This document shows, piece by piece, positions 26,534 to 36,544 of a DNA stretch of 64,000 bases. The stretch lies in contig NZ_JALRMO010000001.1 of NCBI RefSeq assembly GCF_023276405.1, positions 6,321,001 to 6,385,000 on the forward strand, written 5' to 3'. Under the pieces are notes generated by a model. It searched no databases. It had not been told where the DNA came from and saw only the letters and a program-made list of their open reading frames with translations. The first letter of the stretch is position 1. Every line of letters begins with the position of its first letter. The stretch comes from Paenibacillus hamazuiensis. Its GTDB lineage: Bacteria; Bacillota; Bacilli; Paenibacillales; NBRC-103111. A program made the position numbers and the translations under genes.

Positions 26534-27120
26534 TATTCTGGTTTGTTGACTCCCAAACTGTGGCGAATTTCCATTCCCGGTGTAACAGCTAATTTAACAA
26601 CCAAGTCTGCAACACTTTTGCGGGATACATCATGTCCCTTAAATGGTTCGCCTTTTTGAGTTGTCTCATAATCAATTTCATCTCTATTTGTAAACCAGCC
26701 TGGTCTCAAAATCGTATAATCGAGGTCCGAAGCTTCAATGATAGCAGCCGACTTTCGATATGGATTCAAAATGCTTCCATGTTTTTCTCCGGGAACTTCA
26801 TCGTAAATCCCCATTGAGCTAATCCAAATGAGACGATTAACGCCAGTCGCATCCATTGCAGCCACAACGGTTTTAGCCATTTGTTCAAGATTTCCAACCA
26901 GATTGGCGTATACAACATCCTGACCATTCATGGCTTTTTTTAGCTTTTCAATATCCTGAACATCGCCTTCGATTACCTTTACACGATTAGATTCCATGTT
27001 CCTTACTCTGCCTGAATTTCGCAAATAAAGCGTTAACTGAGCATCGGTTTCCTTTAGGAATAGGTCTGTAGCAATACGAGCGATTCCGCCGCTTGCTCCA
27101 AGGATTAAAACGTTTATCAT
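26533..27120 (-). CDS. NAD(P)H-binding SDR (NmrA-like)
   Basis: 195 aa starting MINVLILGASGGIARIATD at ATG 27120; AAAGGGG lies about 13 nt upstream. Atypical SDR with the dinucleotide motif GASGGIAR, the acidic GDVQDIEKL segment and the NRLIWISSMGIYDE and LDYTILRPGWFTNR motifs of the NAD(P)-binding YwnB/BVR-like group. Without the classical Tyr-Lys pair it may act as a redox sensor or reductase. It lies 2 bp after a truncated SnoaL-like gene. Confidence 0.87.
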   Translation of the reverse strand: MINVLILGASGGIARIATDLFLKETDAQLTLYLRNSGRVRNMESNRVKVIEGDVQDIEKLKKAMNGQDVVYANLVGNLEQMAKTVVAAMDATGVNRLIWISSMGIYDEVPGEKHGSILNPYRKSAAIIEASDLDYTILRPGWFTNRDEIDYETTQKGEPFKGHDVSRKSVADLVVKLAVTPGMEIRHSLGVNKPE

Positions 27121-27122
27121 AT

Positions 27123-27281
27123 TCAAAATTCCCCTTTATTTTTACTTTGTCGATAACCGGTCATGTGAACAAGGATATAGCTATTATCCAAAATGCTCTC
27201 TAATGCCTCGGTATCTTTATTAACCATCGCATCGTCTATCCACTGATAAATGGCTAATATTTTTTGTTCATCTTCGTTCAT
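27123..27281 (-). pseudogene. Truncated SnoaL/DUF4440-like protein (52 aa)
   Basis: ATG 27281 (GGAGG 14 nt upstream) starts MNEDEQKILAIYQWIDDAMV and ends SYILVHMTGYRQSKNKGEF-stop at 27123. The text matches the first third of NTF2-like DUF4440/SnoaL_4 proteins (usually ~120-130 aa), where 'HMTGY.Q.K' precedes the missing beta-sheet. Presumably a deletion fused its 5' third to the upstream edge of the next gene. It may still lead the operon. Confidence 0.65.
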
Positions 27282-27380
27282 GCTTTTCTAAGAAGCCTCC
27301 TTCAATGGGGCGATTATGCTACAGGGGTCCATTCTTCCAAAAAATTGCCCCAAGATGATTATCAAATTGGGGCGGCAGCA

Positions 27381-28259
<879 letters not shown>

Positions 28260-28324
28260 TCACAATCAACATCGTGCGAAGGAAAGACAATGGCTGCCAT
28301 TGTGCGCGGCAGCCATTTTGAAGA

Positions 28325-29305
28325 TCAGTTTGCACCCACCACTGGATGAGGTACATACGGTTCTTCTACATACGCAATTTCTTCGGGTGTTAACTTCACC
28401 GCGAGCGCGCCGACCGCATCTTCAAGGTGTGACAACTTTGTTGCCCCAACGATTGGTGCTGTTACCGGTTGTTTTTGCAACAACCAAGCGAGTGCGATTT
28501 GTGAACGGAGAACTCCGTGCTTGTTTGCAAGTTCCGCCGCGCGATCTATAATCAATTGATCTGCATTTGCCATCGCATCGTATTTTCTTTTTTGCACTTG
28601 ATCGGTTTCGGAACGATGTGTGGTTTCCCCACGATCACGCGTCAACCTTCCTGATGCAAGCGGGCTATATGGAGTAACACCGATTTTTTCTTCCCTACAA
28701 AGAGGCAGCATCTCGCGTTCCTCTTCACGATATATGAGGTTTAAATGGTTCTGCATGGATACAAACCGTGTCCATCCATTTTTCTCCGCGACATGAAGTG
28801 CCTTTAGGAACTGCCAAGCATACATCGCTGAAGCACCAATGTATCTTGCTTTACCAGCCTTCACGACATCATGCATGGCTTCCATGGTCTCTTCGATAGG
28901 TGTCGCGTAGTCCCAACGATGGATTAAATACAAATCGACGTAGTCGGTTCCGAGTCTCTTGAGGCTTTTATCAATTTCGCTCATGATTGCCTTCCGGGAT
29001 AGCCCTGCTCCGTTTGGACCTTGATGCATACGCCCCCAAACTTTCGTGGCAAGGACAATTTCATCCCGATTTGCATACTCCTTTAACGCCCGCCCAACAA
29101 TTTCCTCGCTTGTTCCATCTGAGTATATATTTGCTGTGTCAAAAAAATTAATGCCTAGTTCAAGTGCCCTTTTAATAATCGGGCGGCTCTGTTCTTCGTT
29201 GATAACCCATGGGTGTGTCCAGCGATCTGCTACACCGAAGCCCATACAACCAAGGCAAATTCGAGATACATCTAAACCCGTGTTTCCAAGTTTGTTATAC
29301 TCCAT
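28325..29305 (-). CDS. Aldo/keto reductase (GSP69-like), copy 2
   Basis: 326 aa from ATG 29305 (MEYNKLGNTGLDVS; AAAGGAG upstream; the longer frame to 29356 has no site). Near-paralogue of 13076-14050, with the same catalytic text (FFDTANIYSDG, VLATKVWG, LYLIHRWD) and the same C-terminus EEPYVPHPVVGAN. Leftward, after an SDR gene with 50 bp between. The duplicate suggests expansion of the same detoxification module. Confidence 0.92.
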   Translation of the reverse strand: MEYNKLGNTGLDVSRICLGCMGFGVADRWTHPWVINEEQSRPIIKRALELGINFFDTANIYSDGTSEEIVGRALKEYANRDEIVLATKVWGRMHQGPNGAGLSRKAIMSEIDKSLKRLGTDYVDLYLIHRWDYATPIEETMEAMHDVVKAGKARYIGASAMYAWQFLKALHVAEKNGWTRFVSMQNHLNLIYREEEREMLPLCREEKIGVTPYSPLASGRLTRDRGETTHRSETDQVQKRKYDAMANADQLIIDRAAELANKHGVLRSQIALAWLLQKQPVTAPIVGATKLSHLEDAVGALAVKLTPEEIAYVEEPYVPHPVVGAN

Positions 29306-29355
29306 AATCATTCCACTCCTTTGTTTGATGAAACAGCAGTTCGAGTTTTCTTTCA

Positions 29356-30186
29356 TTATTCTTCCGGTTTCAGTGGTCCGTAAAAATATGAAGCCGTGGC
29401 TCCACCATCAATTAGGAAATCAGATCCGGTGATGAAAGTTCCCTGTGGCATCATCAGCAGCTCAGCTACATTTGCAACCTCATCAGCTGTTCCAGGACGA
29501 CCGGCAGGGCATTTTGCAAACATATTCTTGTAGAACTCTCCTCTTGGACCATTGAACTCATCTATTGCTAGTGGCGTTACAATAATCCCTGGAGAAATGG
29601 AATTGATACGAGCGCCTCTCTCTCCCCAACGTATAGATTCAAACATAACGCGTTTCACATTGCAGCGTTTCGCCATTTGATAAGCGTGCAACGTATCCTT
29701 GATATTTTCTGGACGAAGGACTTCCAAACTAAGGAGTTCTTCAGTTGGTGTTGTTGCCAGCTGTTTATCAATCTCAATTCCCAATTGAGGCATTCTGTGT
29801 CCAGATTGACTGGAAATTGTCACACCAACGCCTCCAGGAGCAATTACCTTACCTACTTCCTCCAGCAATACTGCGGTTCCGTACAAATCGACCTTCAGGA
29901 TCATCTCAATAGGTGCTTGACTAGGGGACACGCCTGCTGCATTGATAAGAGCAGTGATTTCACCATACTTTTGACCTTCTGCAATCAAATTTATAATAGA
30001 TTCTCTAGATGAAATATCCGTTTCCACAGGCTCTACATCAAATCCGGCTTCTTTCATAATTTTTGTATTAGCCTTAGTGTTATCTGGGTTCTTATCACCA
30101 ACAATAATTTTCTTACCGAAACCAATCCTTCTAGCTATCGCCATACCAATCTGTCCAGCACCGGTCCAAAGTATAACTTCTTTCAT
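29356..30186 (-). CDS. Short-chain dehydrogenase/reductase
   Basis: 276 aa from ATG 30186 (GGGGAGG just before it). The cofactor motif is TGAGQIGMAIARRIG, with VGDKNPDN, where Asp favours NAD(H). The active site is TISSQSGHRMP and YQMAKRCN (YxxxK) after a longer than usual insert. It ends ITGSDFLIDGGATASYFYG, typical of classical SDRs. First gene of a leftward set with AKR copy 2. Substrate unknown. Confidence 0.9.
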   Translation of the reverse strand: MKEVILWTGAGQIGMAIARRIGFGKKIIVGDKNPDNTKANTKIMKEAGFDVEPVETDISSRESIINLIAEGQKYGEITALINAAGVSPSQAPIEMILKVDLYGTAVLLEEVGKVIAPGGVGVTISSQSGHRMPQLGIEIDKQLATTPTEELLSLEVLRPENIKDTLHAYQMAKRCNVKRVMFESIRWGERGARINSISPGIIVTPLAIDEFNGPRGEFYKNMFAKCPAGRPGTADEVANVAELLMMPQGTFITGSDFLIDGGATASYFYGPLKPEE

Positions 30187-30326
30187 TGCGTAACCTCCCC
30201 ACCAAATTCTAGATTTCAAAAAATGAAACGGTAGTGCAGAAACATTCATTCTTTCGTGGAATTATCACGGCACTTAAGTTTCGTACGAATGTTCATCTCG
30301 TTAATCGCAACCTCACCTTTCCAGGG

Positions 30327-31386
30327 TTACAGCGTAGCCATATCGATGAGAAACCGATACCGTACGTCACTGTTCAAGACCCGTTCGTATGCTTCATCGA
30401 CTTGGTCGGCACTTATGACTTCGATCTTAGGAGCGATTCCATTCTCTGCCGAGAAGTCAAGCATCTCTTGTGTTTCTATGATCCCCCCAACGTTGGATGC
30501 CGTAATGATCCGACGCCCAGCAAATAAGGAAAAGACATTATATTGCTCCGGCTTGTTCGGCAGACCGAGATGAACGAGCGCCCCGTCCACTTTAAGAATG
30601 GAGAGCAAGGCATCTACATTGACATTCGCAGATACGGTGTTTAGAATCAGATCGAATTGGCCAGCCAGCTCCGTGAATGTTGCGGGATCCGTGGTCACAT
30701 AATATTGTCGTGCGCCGAAACCAAATGCTTCGTCTTTTTTGTTCTGACTATGGCTCAGTACAGTAACTTCCGCCCCCATCTTGTGGGCAAACTGAACAGC
30801 CAAATGGCCTAGGCCTCCCATTCCCAAAACAGCAACCTTCTTACCTGACCCGACGTTCCAATGTTTCAGTGGGGAGTATGTGGTAATTCCTGCGCATAAC
30901 AGCGGGCTGGCCACGTCCAACTCCAAGCCGTCTGGAATACGGACCACAAACGTGTCCTTGACAACGATTTTCTGACTATATCCACCGTACGTTAACTCCC
31001 CGTCGTATCCAATGGAATTAAAGACAACGACACCACCTTTTTGGTAAAATTGCTCCTCACCTCTACGACAGAATACACATTCTCCGCAGGAGTCCATAAA
31101 ACAGCCGACGCCGAAGCGATCACCTACAGCGAAATTTGTCACCTCACCACCTACAGCGGCAACTATCCCTGCAATCTCATGACCGGGTACCATCGGAAAA
31201 ACTCCGCGGCCAAAATCATTATGAGCATTATGAATATCCGAATGGCAGATGCCGCAATATTTAATATCGATCAAGACATCGTCTGTACGTATTCTCTCTT
31301 CGTTCGATGGTAGTTCGTTCAAATTGTGCTTTTTCACTTGGTACAATTAACGCACGAACAGCTATGTTTTGATGATGGTTACACAT
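30327..31386 (-). pseudogene. Zinc alcohol dehydrogenase, copy 3, frameshifted near the 5' end
   Basis: The real start is ATG 31386 (AGGAAAGGG upstream): the first 31 codons read MCNHHQNIAVRALIVPSEKA then QFERTTIERRE. One extra base at 31292-31293 then breaks the frame; in the next frame the protein goes on IRTDDVLIDIKYCGICHSD to the end at 30327. Removing the base restores exact alignment to the paralogues ([11 protein letters not shown] versus ERREIRTDDVL). Zinc ligands and the Rossmann motif (GMGGLGHLAVQF) are intact. An ORF can start at TTG 31346 but has no ribosome site. Either a recent pseudogene or a sequencing error. Confidence 0.8.
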
Positions 31387-31496
31387 TGAAACAACAACCC
31401 TTTCCTATGAGGTTTAGAATTACTCATTAATTGTTTTACAATTCGCTCCGAGGATCAGAAACCTTGTTCGCTATCCTCGCTCCTTTAACGAAGTTT

Positions 31497-31527
31497 AGTG
31501 TATCTTCTGGAGTTAACTCCAAGTCAA
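31497..31527 (-). promoter_or_regulatory. MerR-type promoter for the ADH copy 3
   Basis: Leftward promoter with -35 TTGACT (31527-31522) and -10 TACACT (31502-31497) separated by an abnormal 19-bp spacer. The spacer contains the palindrome TGGAGTTAACTCCA (31508-31521). Overlong spacer plus central dyad is the hallmark of MerR-activated promoters. The MerR gene at 32330-32722 is the likely activator. Confidence 0.8.
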
Positions 31528-31683
31528 GTACTTAAAAAATAAATCTTGATTCATTAATGTACTCGTGTCTATAATTATAATCAATTACAATGAACCAGCA
31601 ATGGTTAGATCCCTTCAGTTTGTTAAGTAATGAACAATGTAAGCTAAATTGTCTAACTTGTTCTCAAAATCGAGGTGACCCTG

Positions 31684-32232
31684 ATGGCTAAAGTTGATCG
31701 AAGAATAAAGAAAACCCACGATGCCTTAAAAAATGCTGTTTTGGAACTTATGGCTGAAAAGAGCTTTGACGACATTACGATTCAAGACCTTTCTGACCGT
31801 GCTAACGTCAGTCGGGGAACGATTTATCTACACTATATGGATAAGTATGACTTGCTAGATAAGCTTATTGAATCGCATATAAACGAACTCGGGGATCGAT
31901 GCAAGGCAGCAGCCGATTTGGATTTCGCAGACGGATCACTCATCTGGACAGAATATTTCGAAGAAAACTACCCCTTCTTCTCGATGATGTTGGCAAGTAA
32001 AGGAGCTCCTTTCTTTCGCAACCGGTTCCTCGATTTTCTGATTGAGGAATTCAAAGATGAAGTAGATGTCACAAAGGGAAAAAATAAGGGATTAAACGAG
32101 GAAATGCTTATCCGGTTTGTGGCTTCTGCTTATGTAGGGGTTGTGGAATGGTGGTTTATGAATGAAAGACCGATCTCGCATCAAGCTTTAGCGGAACAAT
32201 TGGGCGCGTTGTTGGAGAGGAACTGTGGCTGA
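31684..32232 (+). CDS. TetR family regulator, copy 3
   Basis: 182 aa from ATG 31684 (GAGGTGACC upstream), MAKVDRRIKKTHDALKNAV. HTH DDITIQDLSDRANVSRGTIY and then LHYMDKYDLLDKLI; the C-terminus has the EWWFMNERP variant of the EWWxxN motif shared with the copies at 14743 and 19585. Divergent from the frameshifted ADH. The 300 bp between contain the MerR-type promoter and AT-rich dyads. Presumed repressor of neighbouring reductases. Confidence 0.9.
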   Translation: MAKVDRRIKKTHDALKNAVLELMAEKSFDDITIQDLSDRANVSRGTIYLHYMDKYDLLDKLIESHINELGDRCKAAADLDFADGSLIWTEYFEENYPFFSMMLASKGAPFFRNRFLDFLIEEFKDEVDVTKGKNKGLNEEMLIRFVASAYVGVVEWWFMNERPISHQALAEQLGALLERNCG

Positions 32233-32288
32233 TCACAATATAATGGTCACATCAAATTTGGAAGGGCGTTATGATAAGATCGTAAAAT

Positions 32289-32320
32289 AAAAGGTTCCGT
32301 TCATTTAGACGGAACCTTTT
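32289..32320. terminator. Bidirectional terminator
   Basis: AAAAGGTTCCGT / ACGGAACCTTTT, a 12-bp perfect stem with an 8-nt loop, lies between the convergent TetR and MerR genes with A and T runs on both sides. Confidence 0.9.
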
Positions 32321-32329
32321 ATGTAAACA

Positions 32330-32722
32330 CTAATTTCTCTTGTGCAACGTTTTCTCTTTCAACACAATCGTCTGTTCATATCGAACAATTTTATCATTAA
32401 GTCGTACTAACATGCTCGTCATTTCCTCAAGTTTGGCCGCAAGCCGATCTTGTTGCTCGATCAGCAGTTCCTTACGGGTGACGAGCGTGTCGTCCCCCTG
32501 TTGAAAAAGAGCCACATACTCGATCAATGCTTCGACAGTAAGCCCTGCGCTCTGTCTCATGCATTTGATAAAATCAACCCACTTTATATCTTCCTCCGAA
32601 TATTCCCGATTGCCGCTCCTATTTCGGGTAACGGGAGGAATTAATCCGATGCGCTCATAATAACGAAGTGTATCTTGGGAAAGCCCAAATTTCTCGCTCA
32701 CTTCTGCGATCGTCATCGCCAT
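32330..32722 (-). CDS. MerR family regulator (AdhR-like)
   Basis: About 130 aa from ATG 32722 (MAMTIAEVSEKFGLSQDTLR) with AAGGTGAT upstream. It has a MerR winged helix (TLRYYERIGLIPPVTRNRSG, REYSEEDIKWVDFIKCMR) followed by a long dimerisation coiled coil. There is no C-terminal metal-binding Cys set. The CMRQSAGLTVEALIEY region with one conserved Cys is as in AdhR, the B. subtilis aldehyde-responsive regulator of an adhA dehydrogenase. The matching promoter with a 19-bp spacer lies at 31497-31527. Confidence 0.87.
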   Translation of the reverse strand: MAMTIAEVSEKFGLSQDTLRYYERIGLIPPVTRNRSGNREYSEEDIKWVDFIKCMRQSAGLTVEALIEYVALFQQGDDTLVTRKELLIEQQDRLAAKLEEMTSMLVRLNDKIVRYEQTIVLKEKTLHKRN

Positions 32723-32765
32723 GCCGTCTATCACCTTCTTTTCCATGTCGATACAGTTTTCCCGG

Positions 32766-33090
32766 TCATGAACGTGGTTTCACGGCTCCGACGACGGGGT
32801 GTGGCACATACGGTTCCTCAAGCGATGTGATTTCTTCCGGAGTCAACTTGACTGATAGTCGCTTCTTCGAGCTGGACAAACCCGTTACGCCGATGATAGG
32901 TGATGTTACGGTCTCCTTTTGCAACATCCAGGCTAGCGCGATTTGAACGCGGGGGACGCCATGCTGCGCCGCGATGGCCGCAACCCGCTCCGCGATTGGG
33001 CCAACGCTTAGCTTCACTTCCCACTGTTCGACGAGAGCGCAAGCACACTTTTGCTGTATTTGTCGTTCCATCCGAATTAATCCCTAACAT
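32766..33090 (-). pseudogene. Aldo/keto reductase (GSP69-like), decayed copy 3
   Basis: The C-terminal ~85 residues (HGVPRVQIALAWMLQKE, SPIIGVTGLSSSKKR, LEEPYVPHPVVGAV) are clear, preceded after deletions by a fragment of the N-terminal barrel (LGINSDGTT in another frame). Catalytic Asp/Tyr/Lys/His are all missing. Third and most damaged copy of the family represented at 13076 and 28325. Its end lies 20 bp before the MerR frame. Confidence 0.85.
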
Positions 33091-33180
33091 ACGCTCAGAA
33101 ATAAAAGAAACAGACAGGAAGTCTCCATGTCTGTTGTCAATTACATATCATTTATATCCGCTTCCTACATGATACCTCAA

Positions 33181-34242
33181 TTACCCTTTCTTCAATATGT
33201 TCTTGATTACTTCCTCGGTTACCTCTAAAGTTGTCGCAGTCCCACCAAGATCTCGAGTGTTGACGCCAGAAACTAATGTATCCTCGATAGCCCCCAATAC
33301 CAAACTTCCGATCTCATCATATCCAAGAAAATCAAGCATTTCTTTTGCAGTCCAAATCTGGCCCATTGGATTCGCGATTCCCTGACCAGCTATATCCGGA
33401 GCAGACCCATGAACTGGCTCAAACATGGAAGGATACTTCCTTTCCACATTCAAGTTAGCCGACGGCGCAATTCCAATACTCCCCATAATGGCTCCGCCCA
33501 AATCCGTAAGAATATCCCCGAATAGATTGGAGGCCACTATTACGTCAAATTGATGAGGTTTCATGACAAAGAAGGCGCAAAGCGCATCGATGTGAACACT
33601 ATTTTGTTGAATGTCTTCGTAAGCAGCCCCAACCTTTTGAAACGTCTTATCCCAAAACGGCATACTGTATACAATGCCATTGGACTTCGTCGCCGATGTG
33701 ACCGCTTTCCTCCTCATCTTTGCCAATTCAAAAGCAAAGTTCATCGCTTTAACCGTTTGCTTCTTAGTGAACACTGCGTTTTGAATGGCAATTTCATCAT
33801 CGTCGGAGTGCATCAATCCACCGATTTGTGAATACTCGCCTTCCGAGTTTTCCCGAACGACTACAAAATCGAATGGAATCGGATCTTTCAGTGGAGATGT
33901 CAGCCCCCTTAGAAGCTTAGCAGGCCGAACATTGATCGATTGCTCGCATTCTCTTCGGATTTTCACCAAGAGCTCCCACAAGGAGATATGATCCGGTACG
34001 AGTTGTGGCATGCCGACGGCACCTAAAAATATTTGATCGAACTGCTTCAAGGTATTGATACCGTCTACGGGCATCATGCGCCCATGCTCCAAGTAATATT
34101 CACAGCTCCAAGGAAACGAAGTAAAGTTCCACTTGATACCGCCATGAATTTGCGCCGCGGTCTCCAATACTTGAATAGCGGCGGGAACTACCTCTTTACC
34201 GATACCATCTCCAGGAATAACTGCAATATCAAACTGATTCAC
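33181..34242 (-). CDS. Tartrate/D-malate/isopropylmalate-type decarboxylating dehydrogenase
   Basis: 353 aa beta-decarboxylating dehydrogenase. Family motifs: PGDGIGKEVVPA at the N-terminus, the substrate-binding arginines around INVRPAKLL and VVVRENSEGEYSQIGG (tartrate/D-malate dehydrogenase style), metal site SNLFGDILTDLGGA, and cofactor site FEPVHGSAPDIAGQG. Oxidises and decarboxylates a 2-hydroxy acid with NAD+ and a divalent metal. Last gene of the leftward sugar operon, 20 bp after the aldehyde dehydrogenase. It may process the acid formed from the aldolase product. Confidence 0.9.
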   Translation of the reverse strand: MNQFDIAVIPGDGIGKEVVPAAIQVLETAAQIHGGIKWNFTSFPWSCEYYLEHGRMMPVDGINTLKQFDQIFLGAVGMPQLVPDHISLWELLVKIRRECEQSINVRPAKLLRGLTSPLKDPIPFDFVVVRENSEGEYSQIGGLMHSDDDEIAIQNAVFTKKQTVKAMNFAFELAKMRRKAVTSATKSNGIVYSMPFWDKTFQKVGAAYEDIQQNSVHIDALCAFFVMKPHQFDVIVASNLFGDILTDLGGAIMGSIGIAPSANLNVERKYPSMFEPVHGSAPDIAGQGIANPMGQIWTAKEMLDFLGYDEIGSLVLGAIEDTLVSGVNTRDLGGTATTLEVTEEVIKNILKKG

Positions 34243-34262
34243 AACCTTATCCTCCAGGAAAA

Positions 34263-35693
34263 TTAAATTTGAATTGAAACGAATTTTGTTTCAAGGAAGT
34301 CATTAATACTGCCGGGACCTCCCTCTCTTCCCATGCCGCTTTCTTTCCATCCGCCGAACGGTCCTTGCACTGTAGTAGGAACCGCATCGTTACAACCGAT
34401 AATGCCATACTCCAATGCTTCATAGACACGAATTGTTCTTGCCATATCTCTTGTATAGAAATACGCGGCCAAACCATAAGGCGTATTATTGGCTTTAGCA
34501 ATCACTTCTTCTTCGGTATGGAACACATGAACCGGTGCTACAGGGCCGAATGTCTCATCGTTCATGATAACCATATTTTCATCTACATTGGACAAAATGG
34601 TTGGCTCGTAAAAATAACCTTCACTGCCCTCCATACGCTTGCCGCCTGTAATAATTGAGGCTCCTTTGGATACGGCATCGCTCACATGATACTCAACCTT
34701 ATCCAACGCTCTACGATCAATAACAGGGCCAATCGTCGTCTCCGCTTGAAATCCATCCCCAAGACGAAGACGTCCAACCGCTTCTTTAAACTTATTCAAG
34801 AAGTTTTCGGCGACCGAAGCGTGAACGTAGATACGATTGGCGCAAATACAAGTTTGTCCTGCATTTCTAAATTTGCTATTCAGAGCCCCTATTACAGCCA
34901 TATCAAGATCTGCATCATCAAAAATGATAAATGGTGCATGGCCCCCAAGCTCCATCGACATTTTCTTCACCTGGCCTGCCGCTGCACTCAACAGCTTTTT
35001 ACCCACGGCCGTGGAGCCCGTAAATGTAATTTTCTTTATCTCTGGACTGCTCAACAGTTCGTTTCCGATACCTTCCGGATTGCCTGTCACCAAGTTAACA
35101 ACTCCTTTTGGCAGGCCGGCCTGCTCGGCAATCTCTACCCACTTGACCGCTGCCCCCGGAGTCTGCAAAGCAGGTTTTAATACGACTGTGCAACCGCTAA
35201 CCAGAGCAGGACCCAATTTACGCGCAGCCATGGACAGAGGAAAATTCCACGGAGTGATGGCGGCAACCGATCCAACTGGCTGTCGCACGGTAAGAAGTCT
35301 CTTATTCGCTACGGGCGCTGGAATCACATGGCCGTAATTTCGAACCCCTTCTTCAGCATTCCACCTGAGATAGTCCATAGATATGAGGACCTCAGATCGG
35401 GCTTCGCTTAGAGGCTTCCCCATCTCGAGTGTGATGATCTCTGCTAACTCTTCCTTTCTTTCCCCCATGATGTCCGCAATCCGATGAATATACGCCGCTC
35501 TCTCCTTTGCCGGCAAACGGGACCAATCTTTGAAAGCTCGGTCGGCGGCTAGAACTGCCAAGCGGGCATCTTCACCATCGCCATATGGCGCTTCTCCCAC
35601 TTTCGCCGCAGTAGCAGGATTAATGACATCGTAGCTTTGCGAAGAGCGTGCTTGTACCCATTCCCCATCAATATACATGGACCATCGATTCAT
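34263..35693 (-). CDS. Aldehyde dehydrogenase (succinate-semialdehyde/lactaldehyde type)
   Basis: 476 aa from ATG 35693 (MNRWSMYIDGEWVQARSS; AAAGGTGA upstream). NAD(P) and catalytic regions are complete: AITPWNFPLSMAARKL, FTGSTAVGKKLL, MELGGHAPFIIFDDAD (general-base Glu) and FRNAGQTCICANRIYVH (nucleophile Cys). Most similar in style to GabD/AldA enzymes. In this operon it probably oxidises the aldehyde released by the class II aldolase. It ends 20 bp before the dehydrogenase gene and follows the permease by 32 bp. Confidence 0.92.
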   Translation of the reverse strand: MNRWSMYIDGEWVQARSSQSYDVINPATAAKVGEAPYGDGEDARLAVLAADRAFKDWSRLPAKERAAYIHRIADIMGERKEELAEIITLEMGKPLSEARSEVLISMDYLRWNAEEGVRNYGHVIPAPVANKRLLTVRQPVGSVAAITPWNFPLSMAARKLGPALVSGCTVVLKPALQTPGAAVKWVEIAEQAGLPKGVVNLVTGNPEGIGNELLSSPEIKKITFTGSTAVGKKLLSAAAGQVKKMSMELGGHAPFIIFDDADLDMAVIGALNSKFRNAGQTCICANRIYVHASVAENFLNKFKEAVGRLRLGDGFQAETTIGPVIDRRALDKVEYHVSDAVSKGASIITGGKRMEGSEGYFYEPTILSNVDENMVIMNDETFGPVAPVHVFHTEEEVIAKANNTPYGLAAYFYTRDMARTIRVYEALEYGIIGCNDAVPTTVQGPFGGWKESGMGREGGPGSINDFLETKFVSIQI

Positions 35694-35725
35694 GATCATT
35701 TCACCTTTCATTCATTATATTTTGG

Positions 35726-36544
35726 TTACTTCACTGCCCCGAGAGTCAGACCTCTGACGATTCTTTGTTGAGCAAGGAAGCCAAGCACCAAGATAGGAAG
35801 AATCGCTAATAAAGAGATACCGGAAACTTTGGCCCAGAATAGTCCTTCCGAGGTCATAAACGAAGATAAGTAAACGGACAGCGTTTTTGAATTCGGCCCG
35901 GAAAGAATGGTCGCAAAGAAATATTCATTATAATTGAAAATAACAGCCAAAATTGTCGAGGTGGCGATACCAGGAGTTGAGATTGGTAGAATTACTCTTA
36001 AGAAAATCCCCCAGTAGGAAGCCCCGTCTATGGAAGCTGCCTCGATTATGGCCGGCGGAATGTCTAAAAAAAATGAACGCATGACGAGCACGATTAACGG
36101 CATGCTGACAGCCGAGTAAATGATTCCTAACCCAAAATTGGTACCAAGCAAACCTGTATCTTTCAGCATGATATATATGGGAACGGCGATACCCACAGCC
36201 GGCATAAATTTCGTAGATAAGATCCAACCGAAAAGTTTACTGGACTTGTTGTACCATTCACATTCTGCTAGATAAAAGGCCAAAGGGAGGGCCAGTATAT
36301 TAACGAATATTACCGAAAAGACGGATACTGCGAGCGAGTTATACAAATATAAAAAGTAACTGCCATTTCCAAAAGCACCTATAACTTGATCAAGTACCGG
36401 TGTAAAGACAAATGCTGGTGGAAATTGATAAGCTACGTTTTCCGTTTTAAACGCATTGAGGATGATCCATAAAATCGGAAAAAATATGAGCCCAGCTACA
36501 ACATAAGTTAGAAGAGTAACCAATGACTCCGTTAGTTTCTTCAT
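35726..36544 (-). CDS. ABC sugar importer permease (MalG type)
   Basis: 272 aa, six TM spans, with the CUT1 EAA loop EAASIDGASYWGIFLRVILP that contacts the ATPase. N-terminal LTYVVAGLIFFPILWIILNAFK is typical of MalG-like subunits. Overlaps the MalF-type gene by 4 bp. No ATPase gene is in the cluster, so a shared MsmK-type ATPase elsewhere must energise it, which is common in Firmicutes. Confidence 0.92.
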   Translation of the reverse strand: MKKLTESLVTLLTYVVAGLIFFPILWIILNAFKTENVAYQFPPAFVFTPVLDQVIGAFGNGSYFLYLYNSLAVSVFSVIFVNILALPLAFYLAECEWYNKSSKLFGWILSTKFMPAVGIAVPIYIMLKDTGLLGTNFGLGIIYSAVSMPLIVLVMRSFFLDIPPAIIEAASIDGASYWGIFLRVILPISTPGIATSTILAVIFNYNEYFFATILSGPNSKTLSVYLSSFMTSEGLFWAKVSGISLLAILPILVLGFLAQQRIVRGLTLGAVK

